DNA of 64,000 bases from Phytophthora quininea. Taxonomy: Eukaryota > Oomycota > Peronosporomycetes > Peronosporales > Peronosporaceae. Location: the NCBI GenBank assembly GCA_011947345.1, contig JAAVTG010001003.1, forward strand, positions 558,001-622,000, given 5' to 3'. The notes beneath the pieces are model-generated. The model was not told where the DNA came from. It did no database searches and was given only the letters and a program-made list of their open reading frames with translations. Within the stretch, counting starts at the first letter, position 1; each line of letters opens with the position of its first letter. The position numbers and the translations under genes are program-made. Of this stretch, positions 54,467 to 64,000 are shown one piece after another.

Positions 54467-54723
54467 CACGAATTCAGCCCCACGCGTCCGTGCACGCAAA
54501 AGTGCGGTTCTCCAAAAATGCCGAGGTCATGTTGAAATGTGACGATCTCCAGCTGCCGGGAATTGCTGGCAAGCAGAAGTTGTGGAAACAGATTGGATCC
54601 CTCGAGGAGGAAAGTATGGTGGTTGTGCAGTGCCAATTCATCACTGACGAGGACCAGCAGAGCGAGAGCGCTACAGGCTGCGGATATCGCCTCGGAGCGC
54701 TTTATGTTGCGGTACCAATTTAA
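54467..54723 (+). pseudogene. ZMYND10 C-terminal fragment
   Basis: Duplicate of the last ~85 codons of ZMYND10, from [12 protein letters not shown] to the stop, created by the palindrome junction. The frame runs on upstream through RKSRKLLLKRIRQNELVS, which is unrelated to ZMYND10; whether that upstream piece was ever coding is unclear. Confidence 0.8.
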
Positions 54724-55352
54724 GCTGTATGCAAGACAGAGCTTCCAGCGCAGAGTTTGACCAGAAATACAGGGACCTCAAACATCATGTTTAACTGCAT
54801 TTATCATTGGGAATTTATCAAGAACTCGTGACCTCCAACCACGAAGACACTTTTTGCACTTGAAGCTCATTCCCACCGAAACGATGACGACTTGAGGTCG
54901 ACCTACAAATCGAGGCATTGAAAGCATCAGAACCAAGCACTGCTCCGAGCAGAGCTACGCGAATCTTGGCAGTCTGGCCCTCGACTTCTTGCGCCCGCCG
55001 ATTCGCTTACGGGTGCCTGCGGCAACCAAATCAACGCTCACAGCAATGGAGACCGTGAGACTGCATGAAGAGATCCACACGCCTGATAAGGTGTTGCTGC
55101 TCTCTCCGAAACGAGCATTTTGCTGCCGTCAGCGGTGGCGCTGCGATACACAGGGAGAGCTACAAACTGTAAGTGCAATCTCTCAGCTAACCACGATGAA
55201 AAGCACGATGAATAGGAAGGAATTGGTGTGCACAATGGCTTCTGTCTGTATTTTGGAATTCGCGGTCGAACCTCGTCCCAAGTCACTCTACATACCAACA
55301 TCTAGTGTTCTATAGCAAATAAGGTATCAATGGGCAAGGAGTCGAAGCCGCT
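54724..55352. other. Convergent 3' region beside EF3 copy 2
   Basis: Inverted counterpart of 51771-52399; no gene called. Differs at a few sites, for example gcag against gcac in the segment near 54790. Confidence 0.5.
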
Positions 55353-58300
55353 CTACTCCTCGTCAGAGTCGCTCCAGTACTCGCCGCGAGCCTCCGCCTC
55401 CTTGCGAGCTTTCTCCTTAGCCTTCTTCTCCTTGCGGGTCAGTTTGCGCTTGATTTTCTTCTTCGTCACGTTACCGAAGGCGTCCGTCGTCTCCTCCTCG
55501 TCCTTCTGCTCGATCTTCGTCTTGTCCTCCGCCTGCTGGCCCTCAATCGACAGGAAACCGGCCTCGATGTTCCACGTCTCCTGGCACAGCGCCGACGTGA
55601 ACTCGTTGTGGTGGGAGATCATGACCACACCACCGTTGAACTCCTTGATGGCCGAAGCAAGGGCACCAAGCGAGTCGCGGTCAAGGTAGTTCGTGGGCTC
55701 ATCAAGCACCAGGATGTGCGGGTTCAGCCACATGGCAGCAGCCAGCACAACCTTCACCTTCTGACCGCCGGACAGACCACGCATGCGCGAGTGGGTACCG
55801 AACTCGGCGCCCAGGCCGAAGCAGTCCAGGTGCTTCTGCACGGCAATGGCCGTCGGCGGACGGGCCTGCAGGTTGGCGCGCGCGGCTTCGCGGTCATCGG
55901 CGATCTGCAGCAGCTTGTCCCAGCCCCACTTCTCACACTTCTCGCGCGGCACCCACGCGTTGTCGTCCACAGGGCACTTCTCCCACTTGAGCTCGTACTC
56001 GAAGCTCTTCTTGAATTTGCGGCGGGACACGATCTCCTCCAGCACGCGCTTCTCGCCCTCCCAGTTCACGGGCTTCTTGAAGTGCTCCTTCTCCTCCTTC
56101 GACAGCTTACGCGTCTCCTTGGCCAGAAGCTCCTTGTCCTCGCCAGACTGGAAACGCCACTGGATGTACTGGTTGGCCGTCTCGTCGAGGTGAGACTCAA
56201 TGTGGTGGAAAGCGTGCTGAGCCACGTACGCGAAACGCATGGCAGGGTGCTTCCACACCGTACCGCTCGTCGGCTCCACCTCGCCCGTCAGCATCTTGAT
56301 CATCGTAGACTTACCGGCACCGTTCGGGCCCAGCACCGCGATACGACTCGACAGAGCGCACGTCACAGAGATGTTGTTGATCGACGGCTTCTCCGTGCCA
56401 GGGTACTTGTACGAGCAGTTCGTCAGACGAATGATGGGCTTACCCTTGTTCTTGATGTCGGCAAGGAAACCCGGCTCCGGGAACGTGAACTTGAACGTGG
56501 CAGCCTCCAGCTCGTAGTACGCCTTGGCCTCCGGCTTCACCTCCACGAACTTCGACAGGTTGCCCTTGTAGATCTTCAGCTTGCGCGTCTCGTAGTGAAT
56601 GATGTTCGTGCACACCGTGTCCAGGAAACCAGAGTCGTGCGACACCATGATGCTCGTCACGTTCGGCAGGTTCACCAGGTAGTTCTCCAGCCACGCCACG
56701 TTCTTCACGTCCAAGTGGTTCGTGGGCTCATCAAGCAGCAGGATGTCGGCCTTCTGAAGCATAGCGCGGGCCAGCTCCAGTTTCATCTTCCAACCACCAG
56801 ACAGCGTGCCCACGGCCTGGGCCTGCATCTCCGGCGTGAAGCCGACGCTCGACAGCGAGTCCACGACCTCCTGGCGCGGGGTCTCCTTCAGGTCCTCATC
56901 CGCAAGGATGAAGTCCACCACAGACAGCTCGGCCTCCGACGCCTGCAGGTTGTGCTCCACGAACACCGTCTTCAGCTCGTCCTTCGAAGGGAAGCCGTCC
57001 AGCTGGCCGTTCGCGATGGCGCGCATCAGCGTTGACTTACCGCAACCGTTCGGGCCGCACAGACCGTAGCGGTGGCCACGCTTCAGGCGGAGGCGGGCGT
57101 TGTTCAGCAGGATCATACCACCGTACGCGAGCGAGAACTCGCAGTTGCACAGGTCCGGGATGCCCTCGTCGCAGTCCACGTCCTCGATGAAGATGCTCTT
57201 GTTCTCCTTGAAGCACCGGTCGCGGATCTCGTTCGCCAGCGGCTTGATGTCGTCCGCCTTCATGAACGCCTTGAAGTAGGCCGTGATCTGCTTCTCGAAG
57301 ATCGTCTTGTTGAAGTTGCGAGCAACCACCAGGAAGAAGCAGATGCCCGTCACGAAGTCCACCGTGAACGAGTCGATGCCAGCCTTCACGGCGGCGGGGG
57401 CGGCCGCGATCGACTCCACCACCACCTTGTGGATGCTGGCGTAGTCCACCTTCAGCTCGTCCTCCGACACCTCCATGGAACCACCGGCCACGAACAGCGT
57501 CTCGTGGGCGCGGGTGGCCACCTCACGGCACTCCGGGTCGGCCTGGGTCTCGATCACCTTCTTCAGGCCCGGCAGCAGCTTCGGGATGAACAGCTGCGCC
57601 TCGGCCGGGTCGTCCATCAGCTTGCACATGTTGTCGATGATGACGGCGGCCTGGCGCTTCACGGCCGTCTTGCCCTCCTTCAGCGCGCGCTGCAGCAGCG
57701 GCTCCATGATGGCAAGGGCGGGCGCCTCCACCGTCTTCACGAACGTCGTCGACGCCAGCTTGTGCGTGCACTCCGGCACTTCCGTCGGGTTGGCCAGGCA
57801 GCTCACCAGCGCCGGGATGAAGGGCTCAATGTCCTGGTTGCCCACCACGTTGCACACCTTGGTCATCGTGTCCTTGGCGGCCACCTTCACCTCCTTGCGG
57901 GTGTCCCACATGCAGTCCGTCACCTGCGGGATGATGTCCGGCAGGCAGCGGCCCACCTGGTACGGGGCCACCTTGGCCAGCTCGGCGATCAGGTCCAGCG
58001 CGCCCTTCTTCGTCTGCCACTTCTTCGACCGGTCCAGCCCGTCGAACAGGATCGGCAGCACGCGGATCGTGTAGTTCTTGTTGGCGGCGTTCACCACCGT
58101 CAGCGCGGCCTCCTGCGCCACGGGGCGCACCGTCATCTTCTTGTCGGCCAGCAGGTCCAGCAGCGTCTCCAGCAGCGGCACCAGGTACGCCTCCACGCGC
58201 TCGGCGCTCTTCTGCATCAGGTTGTCCACCACGTAAGCGGCCACGATCTTGGCGTCCGCGTCGTTGCCCGACAGCGCCGCGCGCAGCTCCTGCGCCACCA

Positions 58301-58469
58301 CGCCCAGGTTGATGTTGGCGTCGCCGGACACCAGCTCCGACACCTTCTCCGCCGCCACCTTCTGCTCGTCGGCCGAGCTCTTCAGGGCCTCCTTCAGGGC
58401 GCTCGTGAAGTGCTTGCTCTGGTCGATCGCCAGCGCGCTGATGCCATCGGTAGGAGCGTACGGGGCCAT
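55353..58469 (-). CDS. EF3: Translation elongation factor 3, copy 2
   Basis: Same length (1038 codons) and, as far as I can see, the same protein as copy 1, with all HEAT, ABC1, ABC2, chromodomain-like and Lys-rich C-terminal features. Copies share about 2.6 kb of upstream and 0.6 kb of downstream DNA, so expression should be alike. Two intact EF3 genes would double dosage; alternatively the copy is an assembly duplicate. The only coding difference noted is a synonymous Pro codon (55971 region). Confidence 0.96.
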   Translation of the reverse strand: MAPYAPTDGISALAIDQSKHFTSALKEALKSSADEQKVAAEKVSELVSGDANINLGVVAQELRAALSGNDADAKIVAAYVVDNLMQKSAERVEAYLVPLLETLLDLLADKKMTVRPVAQEAALTVVNAANKNYTIRVLPILFDGLDRSKKWQTKKGALDLIAELAKVAPYQVGRCLPDIIPQVTDCMWDTRKEVKVAAKDTMTKVCNVVGNQDIEPFIPALVSCLANPTEVPECTHKLASTTFVKTVEAPALAIMEPLLQRALKEGKTAVKRQAAVIIDNMCKLMDDPAEAQLFIPKLLPGLKKVIETQADPECREVATRAHETLFVAGGSMEVSEDELKVDYASIHKVVVESIAAAPAAVKAGIDSFTVDFVTGICFFLVVARNFNKTIFEKQITAYFKAFMKADDIKPLANEIRDRCFKENKSIFIEDVDCDEGIPDLCNCEFSLAYGGMILLNNARLRLKRGHRYGLCGPNGCGKSTLMRAIANGQLDGFPSKDELKTVFVEHNLQASEAELSVVDFILADEDLKETPRQEVVDSLSSVGFTPEMQAQAVGTLSGGWKMKLELARAMLQKADILLLDEPTNHLDVKNVAWLENYLVNLPNVTSIMVSHDSGFLDTVCTNIIHYETRKLKIYKGNLSKFVEVKPEAKAYYELEAATFKFTFPEPGFLADIKNKGKPIIRLTNCSYKYPGTEKPSINNISVTCALSSRIAVLGPNGAGKSTMIKMLTGEVEPTSGTVWKHPAMRFAYVAQHAFHHIESHLDETANQYIQWRFQSGEDKELLAKETRKLSKEEKEHFKKPVNWEGEKRVLEEIVSRRKFKKSFEYELKWEKCPVDDNAWVPREKCEKWGWDKLLQIADDREAARANLQARPPTAIAVQKHLDCFGLGAEFGTHSRMRGLSGGQKVKVVLAAAMWLNPHILVLDEPTNYLDRDSLGALASAIKEFNGGVVMISHHNEFTSALCQETWNIEAGFLSIEGQQAEDKTKIEQKDEEETTDAFGNVTKKKIKRKLTRKEKKAKEKARKEAEARGEYWSDSDEE

Positions 58470-61085
58470 GGTACTCACTCGATCTGACTTTCCTTGGGGC
58501 AGGGTGGGTACTAGGGGCGCTCGCTGGCTTGGGCTCGGCGGAGTGAATTCCAAAATGAACCAGCCACCCCTCCAGCCCACCACGAGCCAGTCAAGCGCAC
58601 GAAACCCCTCAACGGCTGGTGGCCAGTCAGCCGTTGTTTAGCAGAGCGGAGGCTCCGAGCTGGGAAAGGGCGCCAGCTCGGCTGTGAAAACGCAAAAGAC
58701 GGGCCATTTGGACAGAACGGTTTTGTCACCCGCCGCGCGGCTTGCTTTCTTGCTTGCTGGGGCCCGAGGAGCTGCAGCCCAGAACGCCCGACGCAAAGGC
58801 GCGCCGCCGACCGGCCGGCAACAGTAGCTCGAGCGTCGGCTTGGCTTAGCTCGGCTCGGCTCGGCTCGGTGTTCTCGTTCGCAGCAAAAGTACCTTCGTC
58901 ATCGCCGTCTGACCCGGGCCGCTGTGTTGACAACGACTAGAGCGTTTTTGAAAGGCGTTTCGGTGCAAGCCGATAAGAGGTAACGCTTTCCTCGTCCGTG
59001 AGCGTTGAGCGTTCGGTTCAACCAGCGGCGCGGTCGTTGTCGAGGTTGTCGTGGGCTTCAGATTGTCGGCGCTTTCCTCATGCTTTCCCCATCAAGCATG
59101 ATTTTCTCCGCTGACGTGGCGTTAAAACGACGGCAGAACCCGGCAGAACGTATCAACCCCGTCAGAACGCGTGCCGGCCAATCGTTTTCGCCGAATCTCG
59201 TCGCCACGTCGCCGGCGAAAACCGAGGTACACTCGGTACCTACGTTAGACTTGGTTGTTGTATACTCTCGTCGACAGTGGCATGTTAAACCCGCAAGGAT
59301 TTCTGAACTTCCGGCACTGAATTTTGAAGCAACCGTTTCGCAGTGCCGTTGGTGCAGGACAGGCTTTCGCTGTCGCCACCGAGAGGCAGCGCTCGGTTTC
59401 GCCTGGTCTTGGTCTTGGCCGGCAGCACCGTGCCACCCAGCTGCGTGGGCGTGGGCTGCCTGGCTCTGGCGGCGGCGGCGCCGATCCGATGGACCACATC
59501 GAGGGACAAGCGAGCGGTGTCGCGTGTTGTCCTTCAGCCGCGACACTTCTGATGTTAAAGACACGGCGCCGAATCGGCGCGGTCATTTGGGCAAACCCCG
59601 CGCAAATGCTTGGAATTCGAACAGCTATGGCAGGTTCTGTCCAAAAATGGACCGAATCTCGTAACGTCGCAACCCCGGAAACGAGAAGAGCCAGCTGTGC
59701 CAGGGCAAATCACCACGTCCGACGGGTCATCGGCGACCATGACTGGCGCGGAAGCCGCCAACAGCTCTGCTGGATGTTTTCGCCGTCGTTCGTCGCTCCT
59801 CGTCCTCGCTGTCGTGCTGGAAGCCCGGCCGCCTTCGTCTTCGCAGCGGCATTCCTGCGTTCCTGCGCGCTCGCTGCCCCTGCCAACCAATCACCCAGAT
59901 GCGCAAGATATGTTAAACGCGGCGGGGTATCCGCAACATGGCTGTTTAACATTGCACAGATACACTACACTATCATACGTCGCTGCGTGCTGCGTGTGTC
60001 TTCTTGTGCGGCAGGCTTGTCGGCTGTGAGCGCCGCTTGCGAAAACAAATGCAGGACACCACGCCCCAGCGGCACAAATGCTCGGCGTCACGTGCAGCGC
60101 ACGATACGTACGCGGCAAATTGGCCCGACGGCTCATATTTTCCCGGTGCTGGCTTCGTCATCTCTCCACTCTGTCGTCGTCAGCTCCAACGGCTCTGCGT
60201 GCTGTCGGTCGGCGCCAACGAATTTTCTTCCGCCCGCTTTCTTGCCTGCTGCGCTCGGCTGCCGCTGTTCGTAACGCCTTGGCCTCCTCGTTCGTTCCAA
60301 CGCGCGGTGCGTCCGTCCGTCACCCGCCTGCACCGCCCTTTAAATGGTCGACAGCTCGCTCCGCCGTAATCGGCGCTCGTCACGACTGGCAAAGCCGTCT
60401 GCCTCGATTATTTCTGCCGCTGGTTGCTGCTCGTCGTCTTCCGCCCAGCGCAATCCCGTTTTCCCGTGTCGCGTTCACGTGGCGAAATGGCTGCTCGTCA
60501 GAGCCTCGACACGGCTGAGATCTTCACCCTTTCCTGCTCAGTCACCGCCTCTTGAACCGTTTCTTGTTCAGCGCCTCGCTGTCGTCTGTCCCGTTGCTCC
60601 TCGACCTTCGGTTCGGGCGTCCTCGAGGACAACAACCGGTGGTGCAAAACCAGCCAGCGACAGAATGGCTGTGACGCGCTGGAACACGTGGCCGCCGTCG
60701 ATACAAGCGACGTGGCGTTAAAACCGAGCAATCGCTGGTTTTACCGTTAAAACACCCGCGGATAAAAACCTCCACGACAGCCTTGGGTCCAGCGCCCGCA
60801 AAATACACCGCGCACACAGCTACACAACAACAAAAGCACACACCACCACCACAGCAGGAAACAGAGCACACGCCAATCGCTGCACAAGCAAAAAGCTCAC
60901 ATGTCATTTTGCTGGTAAAATCAGCAACCACCGTGCAAAAACACTATTTGCAGGCTCAAAAACAGTTTTTACCCACCCGAGGCAGGGAAGCTGACCCCGC
61001 CAAAGCTGCGACCGCATCTGTCTTGCTTGCTTACTTCGATATGCCTTGCTCTGAGATAACTCGGCCGTCCACAAGTTGAATCTTT
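58470..61085. other. Non-coding block in palindrome arm, upstream of EF3 copy 2
   Basis: Inverted counterpart of 46042-48653. Differences between the two blocks are nearly all run lengths: four C against three near 59090, five A against four near 59640, three C against four near 60465, three C against two near 58727, plus a CT unit near 59265. No gene called. Confidence 0.55.
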
Positions 61086-62563
61086 TCACTCGTCAAGCTC
61101 CTTCTTGGCGTGGCGGAGCGGAGACATCGACGTGTCCTTGGCGGCCGCTAACGTTTCAACTGCCACCCACGGAGCCTTCGCCGACACTCCATCTAAATCA
61201 AAGTTGGGGGCACGAACACCCGTACCTGGGTGGGTGCTCACGGGAATGTACGTTGAACCGTCGTCGGCGTCGTGGCTCGGTGTCCAGGTGCACGGGAACA
61301 GCGTGCCGAAACGAAGGTGCTGGATCACCGGCAGCTTCTTGAGAACTTCGCCCTCGTACAACTTGAGCATGCCTCCATTTGTCTTCTCCCACGACGGTAG
61401 CGCGCTGATGTCATTCAGCATGGGCGATGTCTCTGCAAACGGCGAACCAGCCTTCACCTCCTTGATGAACTTGATCGCATCCAAGTAGAGGTACTCCTTG
61501 TGGTTGGTCTCGAGAACGTTGTCGTCATGCACACTCTCGGGCAGAATCTCGCTCTGTCCGATCAGCTGTGACGATCCAAAGTAGAATGGGAGGCAGTGGT
61601 AGTCGTCAAGACCCCACACACCGTGCGAGCCTGCGGGCTCCAGCATGTACTGCTTCTGGAGTCGGCGCATCACCGCCAAGTACGTCGTGAACAACCGCAA
61701 CACCAGGGCTGGGAAGTCCGACTGCTGGAAAAATCCGAGCTTGTGCAGGCAGCCTAGCAAATAGCAACAACAACATGGGGAAGAAGGAAAGTCAGCATAA
61801 CCACTCCTCAAGATGTGGAGATAACTATCAACAGTAGCTTACTCATCCACACGATGAAGCTCGTTTCATGGCCCGTCCCGTAGTCAATCCGGACTCGGTT
61901 GCCGAAGCAGTCGTCCAGATATGCCGCCAGCTCGATGACAGCTCCGCGCATGCTCTCCGGGAGCATCTTCTCCTGCATCGCCGGTGTTCTCTAAGCACCA
62001 TACAACACAATAAAATACGTCAACAACCGCAAAACCAATCTTCTTTTATCAATGAACTCAGCACCTCGACGACTCGGTCGTAGAATGTTCGGAAGGCCTT
62101 GTTGCCGAAGCGCATGGGCTGCTGGATGGGCGGGATCTCGTCGATCCACGTGTTGATTTCATCGAGGAGATCCACCGCCTTCTGGACGTTCTGCACAGCC
62201 CACAACAAGCAAGAAACCACATACAGAAACCGGTATTACTATCCCCACTCCAGGAAGTGTCAACGTGTTACGCACCGGAGACACCTCGTACTCGCTGGAG
62301 ATGCGCTTCCCTTGACACTCTCGTTTAGGTGCTTGACAAAGACCAAGATCATTCGCTGGGCCTACGGGGATTCGACACAAAACGAGAAGAAACAGCAGGA
62401 AAAGATATGTCAATTTAAAAGCGCATAGGGTGGCGTTAACGGGCGATGGAGCTGACGCAGAGGAGCCTACCTCTGAGCCCAGAAAGTGGCGAAGGTCACG
62501 CTGCGCGAAGATGGCGCGCGATGGCTCCTTAAAGCCTCCAGTCGTCGTGGCCGAGTCGCTCAT
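61086..62563 (-). CDS. PTPA: PTPA, peptidyl-prolyl isomerase activator of protein phosphatase 2A; 5 exons
   Basis: Exons on the minus strand: 62471-62563, 62276-62361, 62065-62190, 61843-61990, 61086-61753; introns of 109, 85, 74 and 89 bp. One G appears missing in exon 2 (AAGGGAAG, before KRISSEYEVSP); with it the protein has 373 residues. Family motifs are clear: EIPPIQQPMRFGNKAFRTFY, VRIDYGTGHETSFIVWM, PALVLRLFTTYLAVMRRLQ, EPAGSHGVWGLDDYHCLPFY, LPVIQHLRFGTLFPC. PTPA helps load metal into and activate the PP2A catalytic subunit. The same missing G occurs in the left-arm copy. It follows WASHC5 by 130 bases on the same strand. Confidence 0.92.
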
Positions 62564-62693
62564 TTTTGCTTCTTCGTTTCTCTGGCTCGACAGGGCCAGA
62601 CTTTTGTGGAGGGTGATCAGTATTGCCGTATACGATACTATTGTAGAAGTTGCTGTGCTTTCTTTTCTATCGCGGCATCCAATGCAGAAGGAT

Positions 62694-64000
62694 CTACAAC
62701 TGAATCGCATCGAAGACGTATGCGGGCACATGACCGTCCAAGATGCTACGCTTGATCTTGGCGCAGCGAGCGAACTCCAGCATGAAGATAAGTGTGTTCA
62801 CAACGTCCACAGGCAGCTCAGTGGGCAGTGAGGACGACTTACCCTTCTTGTCGTTCTTGTCGGCGAAAATGTCGTTGACCTTGGTGCGCACAAACTGCCC
62901 CAGGTAGGCCAAGAACTTCTCTGTGTACGACGGGTGGAACTGCTTAAAAATGGTCAAGATACCCAGCAGCAAAGGCTCCCCATCGATGGGGTTCTTGCCA
63001 ACGCGGCTGAGTGCGCCAAAGTTGCGGTCGTACTGGAGCTTTGGCATGTAGGCCACCACAAACAGCATGAACATAGCTGCAAGCCCCTCCAGAGGCTCTG
63101 CCACGGTCACATAGATCTTCTGGAACGGATCGTTCGCGCCAGTATTCTCCAGATACTTGTTGAGCTCCACTAGGACCGGATTGCCGTCATTGCCCGGGTA
63201 GGGCTTATTCTTCGGGTCTCGGTAGTGGGCGCGAATGTCATTCAACAGCGAAATATTGAGCGTGTCGAGTGTCGTAGCCAGCAAATTCGCGTCCAGACGA
63301 CTCGAAAAGGACAACTCGCTCGAGATCTGTCGTCGGATAAGAGCTGCCTGACCAATAATCAGCACGGCCTTCAGTAGCTTACTCATAATCTTCTCAACCT
63401 TTTTCAGCGCAGCTTCATACAGCCGTGTTGAGTGTTCAGGAAGCTTCCACTCTGGCACAAGCGCTGCAGAGAGTTGATCGAGTAACGGGAAGTACGGCGT
63501 CACAGCAGTACCCCAGAACTTCACCAAATTGTTCAGGGTGTGTACGATACGGAATGACAGCATCCGATCGAGCCCTGCAAGCCCCAACAAACCTACACTC
63601 TTGTGGAGTACTGAAAAGGCACCAATGCCACAGACTTCGATGCCATCCTCAGAGAACCAACCAATCGACTGCGGGGAGTAGATGGTCGTGTGAGGGTCCG
63701 TCATGATAAAGAGTGCGTGCATGAGGCGGCCCATAAAGTTGACACTCATGTCGCCGGACGGTGGCTGGAAGCGCGGGATTGGGATTGCGCGGCTTTGATA
63801 CTGCGAGGCACGATCGTATACCTTTTTCTTCAGGTAGCGGTTGCACTCCTGCTCAACGTTGTAGTTGATGATACGAGAGAGCTCTTCGTGCCACATGCGT
63901 AGCCCGTAGATGCCAATGTAGTCTTGGATATACTCGAAGGAAAGTCGATACGCGTCAAGATTGGAGGCCAGGTTGACAAAGATGTCATTGCACTCTTCAG
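62694..64000 (-). CDS. WASHC5: WASH complex subunit 5 (strumpellin), C-terminal part
   Basis: The frame runs from the window edge to a stop at 62694, about 435 codons of a protein that is about 1160 residues in animals. Characteristic strumpellin sequence: YRLSFEYIQDYIGIYGLRMW, ELSRIINYNVEQECNRYL, GLLGLAGLDRMLSFRIVHTL, GQAALIRRQISSELSFSSR, ILTIFKQFHPSYTEKFLAYLGQF, PVDVVNTLIFMLEF. Strumpellin is a scaffold of the WASH complex, which activates Arp2/3 actin nucleation on endosomes. No intron or defect is seen in this part. A Lys-rich loop (KNDKKGKSS) interrupts the region near the C-terminus. Confidence 0.95.
   Translation of the reverse strand, partial: EECNDIFVNLASNLDAYRLSFEYIQDYIGIYGLRMWHEELSRIINYNVEQECNRYLKKKVYDRASQYQSRAIPIPRFQPPSGDMSVNFMGRLMHALFIMTDPHTTIYSPQSIGWFSEDGIEVCGIGAFSVLHKSVGLLGLAGLDRMLSFRIVHTLNNLVKFWGTAVTPYFPLLDQLSAALVPEWKLPEHSTRLYEAALKKVEKIMSKLLKAVLIIGQAALIRRQISSELSFSSRLDANLLATTLDTLNISLLNDIRAHYRDPKNKPYPGNDGNPVLVELNKYLENTGANDPFQKIYVTVAEPLEGLAAMFMLFVVAYMPKLQYDRNFGALSRVGKNPIDGEPLLLGILTIFKQFHPSYTEKFLAYLGQFVRTKVNDIFADKNDKKGKSSSLPTELPVDVVNTLIFMLEFARCAKIKRSILDGHVPAYVFDAIQL

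Larger units (their letters stand above)
54467..62335 (-). repeat. Palindrome 3, right arm
   Basis: Inverted partner of 44790-52656 (7869 against 7867 bases). It carries a ZMYND10 3' scrap, EF3 copy 2, the non-coding block and PTPA up to exon 2. The loop is 52657-54466 (1810 bases), almost entirely ZMYND10 coding sequence. Confidence 0.95.

Noticed and set aside
1..64000. CRISPR arrays, rRNA genes and bacterial operon features
   Set aside because: No spaced short repeats, no rRNA-like sequence and clear spliceosomal introns; the window is eukaryotic. tRNA genes were not systematically scanned by hand, and none stood out.

Overview
The window looks like nuclear DNA of a plant-pathogenic oomycete, most likely Phytophthora or a close relative. 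The evidence is: small introns of 59-110 bp with gt...ag borders; very short intergenic distances; an oomycete-type initiator upstream of the PPDK genes; two broken genes with the RxLR-dEER-WY layout of Peronosporales host-translocated effectors; translation elongation factor 3; and PPi-linked glycolysis (pyruvate phosphate dikinase). A ZMYND10 dynein-arm assembly gene suggests a lineage that still makes flagellated zoospores. Species assignment is inference.

Layout. 1-5 kb: three APC-superfamily permease genes, two of them arms of an inverted repeat (1-1334 / 3314-4651) around a third paralogue. 6-12 kb: an ALDH10-like aminoaldehyde/betaine-aldehyde dehydrogenase and a convergent bifunctional-type trehalose-6-phosphate synthase. 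12-31.7 kb: a second inverted repeat (about 12295-17700 / 25138-30554) whose arms each carry a PPDK gene, a divergent decayed PPDK fragment and the N-terminal half of an RxLR effector. Its 7.4-kb loop holds a START-like family gene, a decayed sibling and a glucokinase with a hydrophobic tail. 31.7-38 kb: four aldo-keto reductase genes of the Kv-beta type, two with introns and two without. 38-44 kb: Cramped/TKI1-like SANT protein, mitochondrial RCC1-like protein, transmembrane RING-H2 ligase and a phosphatase-like protein lacking the catalytic Arg. 44.8-62.3 kb: a third and largest inverted repeat (44790-52656 / 54467-62335), each arm carrying PTPA sequence, a 2.6-kb non-coding block and EF3, with ZMYND10 straddling the loop. 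The window ends inside WASHC5 (strumpellin).

Two themes dominate. First, three independent inverted duplications with nearly identical coding arms occur in 64 kb; they are either young, conversion-maintained palindromes or assembly artefacts. Second, at least a dozen otherwise healthy genes are broken by single missing bases, mostly in homopolymer runs, and the palindrome arms differ from each other mainly in run lengths. That pattern points to consensus errors rather than true pseudogenes. Against this background a few lesions are clearly real: a 1408-bp LTR-type miniature element (257-bp identical LTRs, CGAA target duplication) inserted in one RxLR gene, a TCG-to-TAG nonsense change in the other, and a chimeric PPDK/aldo-keto reductase scrap at 12 kb. 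All frames and splice sites were worked out by hand; no database search was run.
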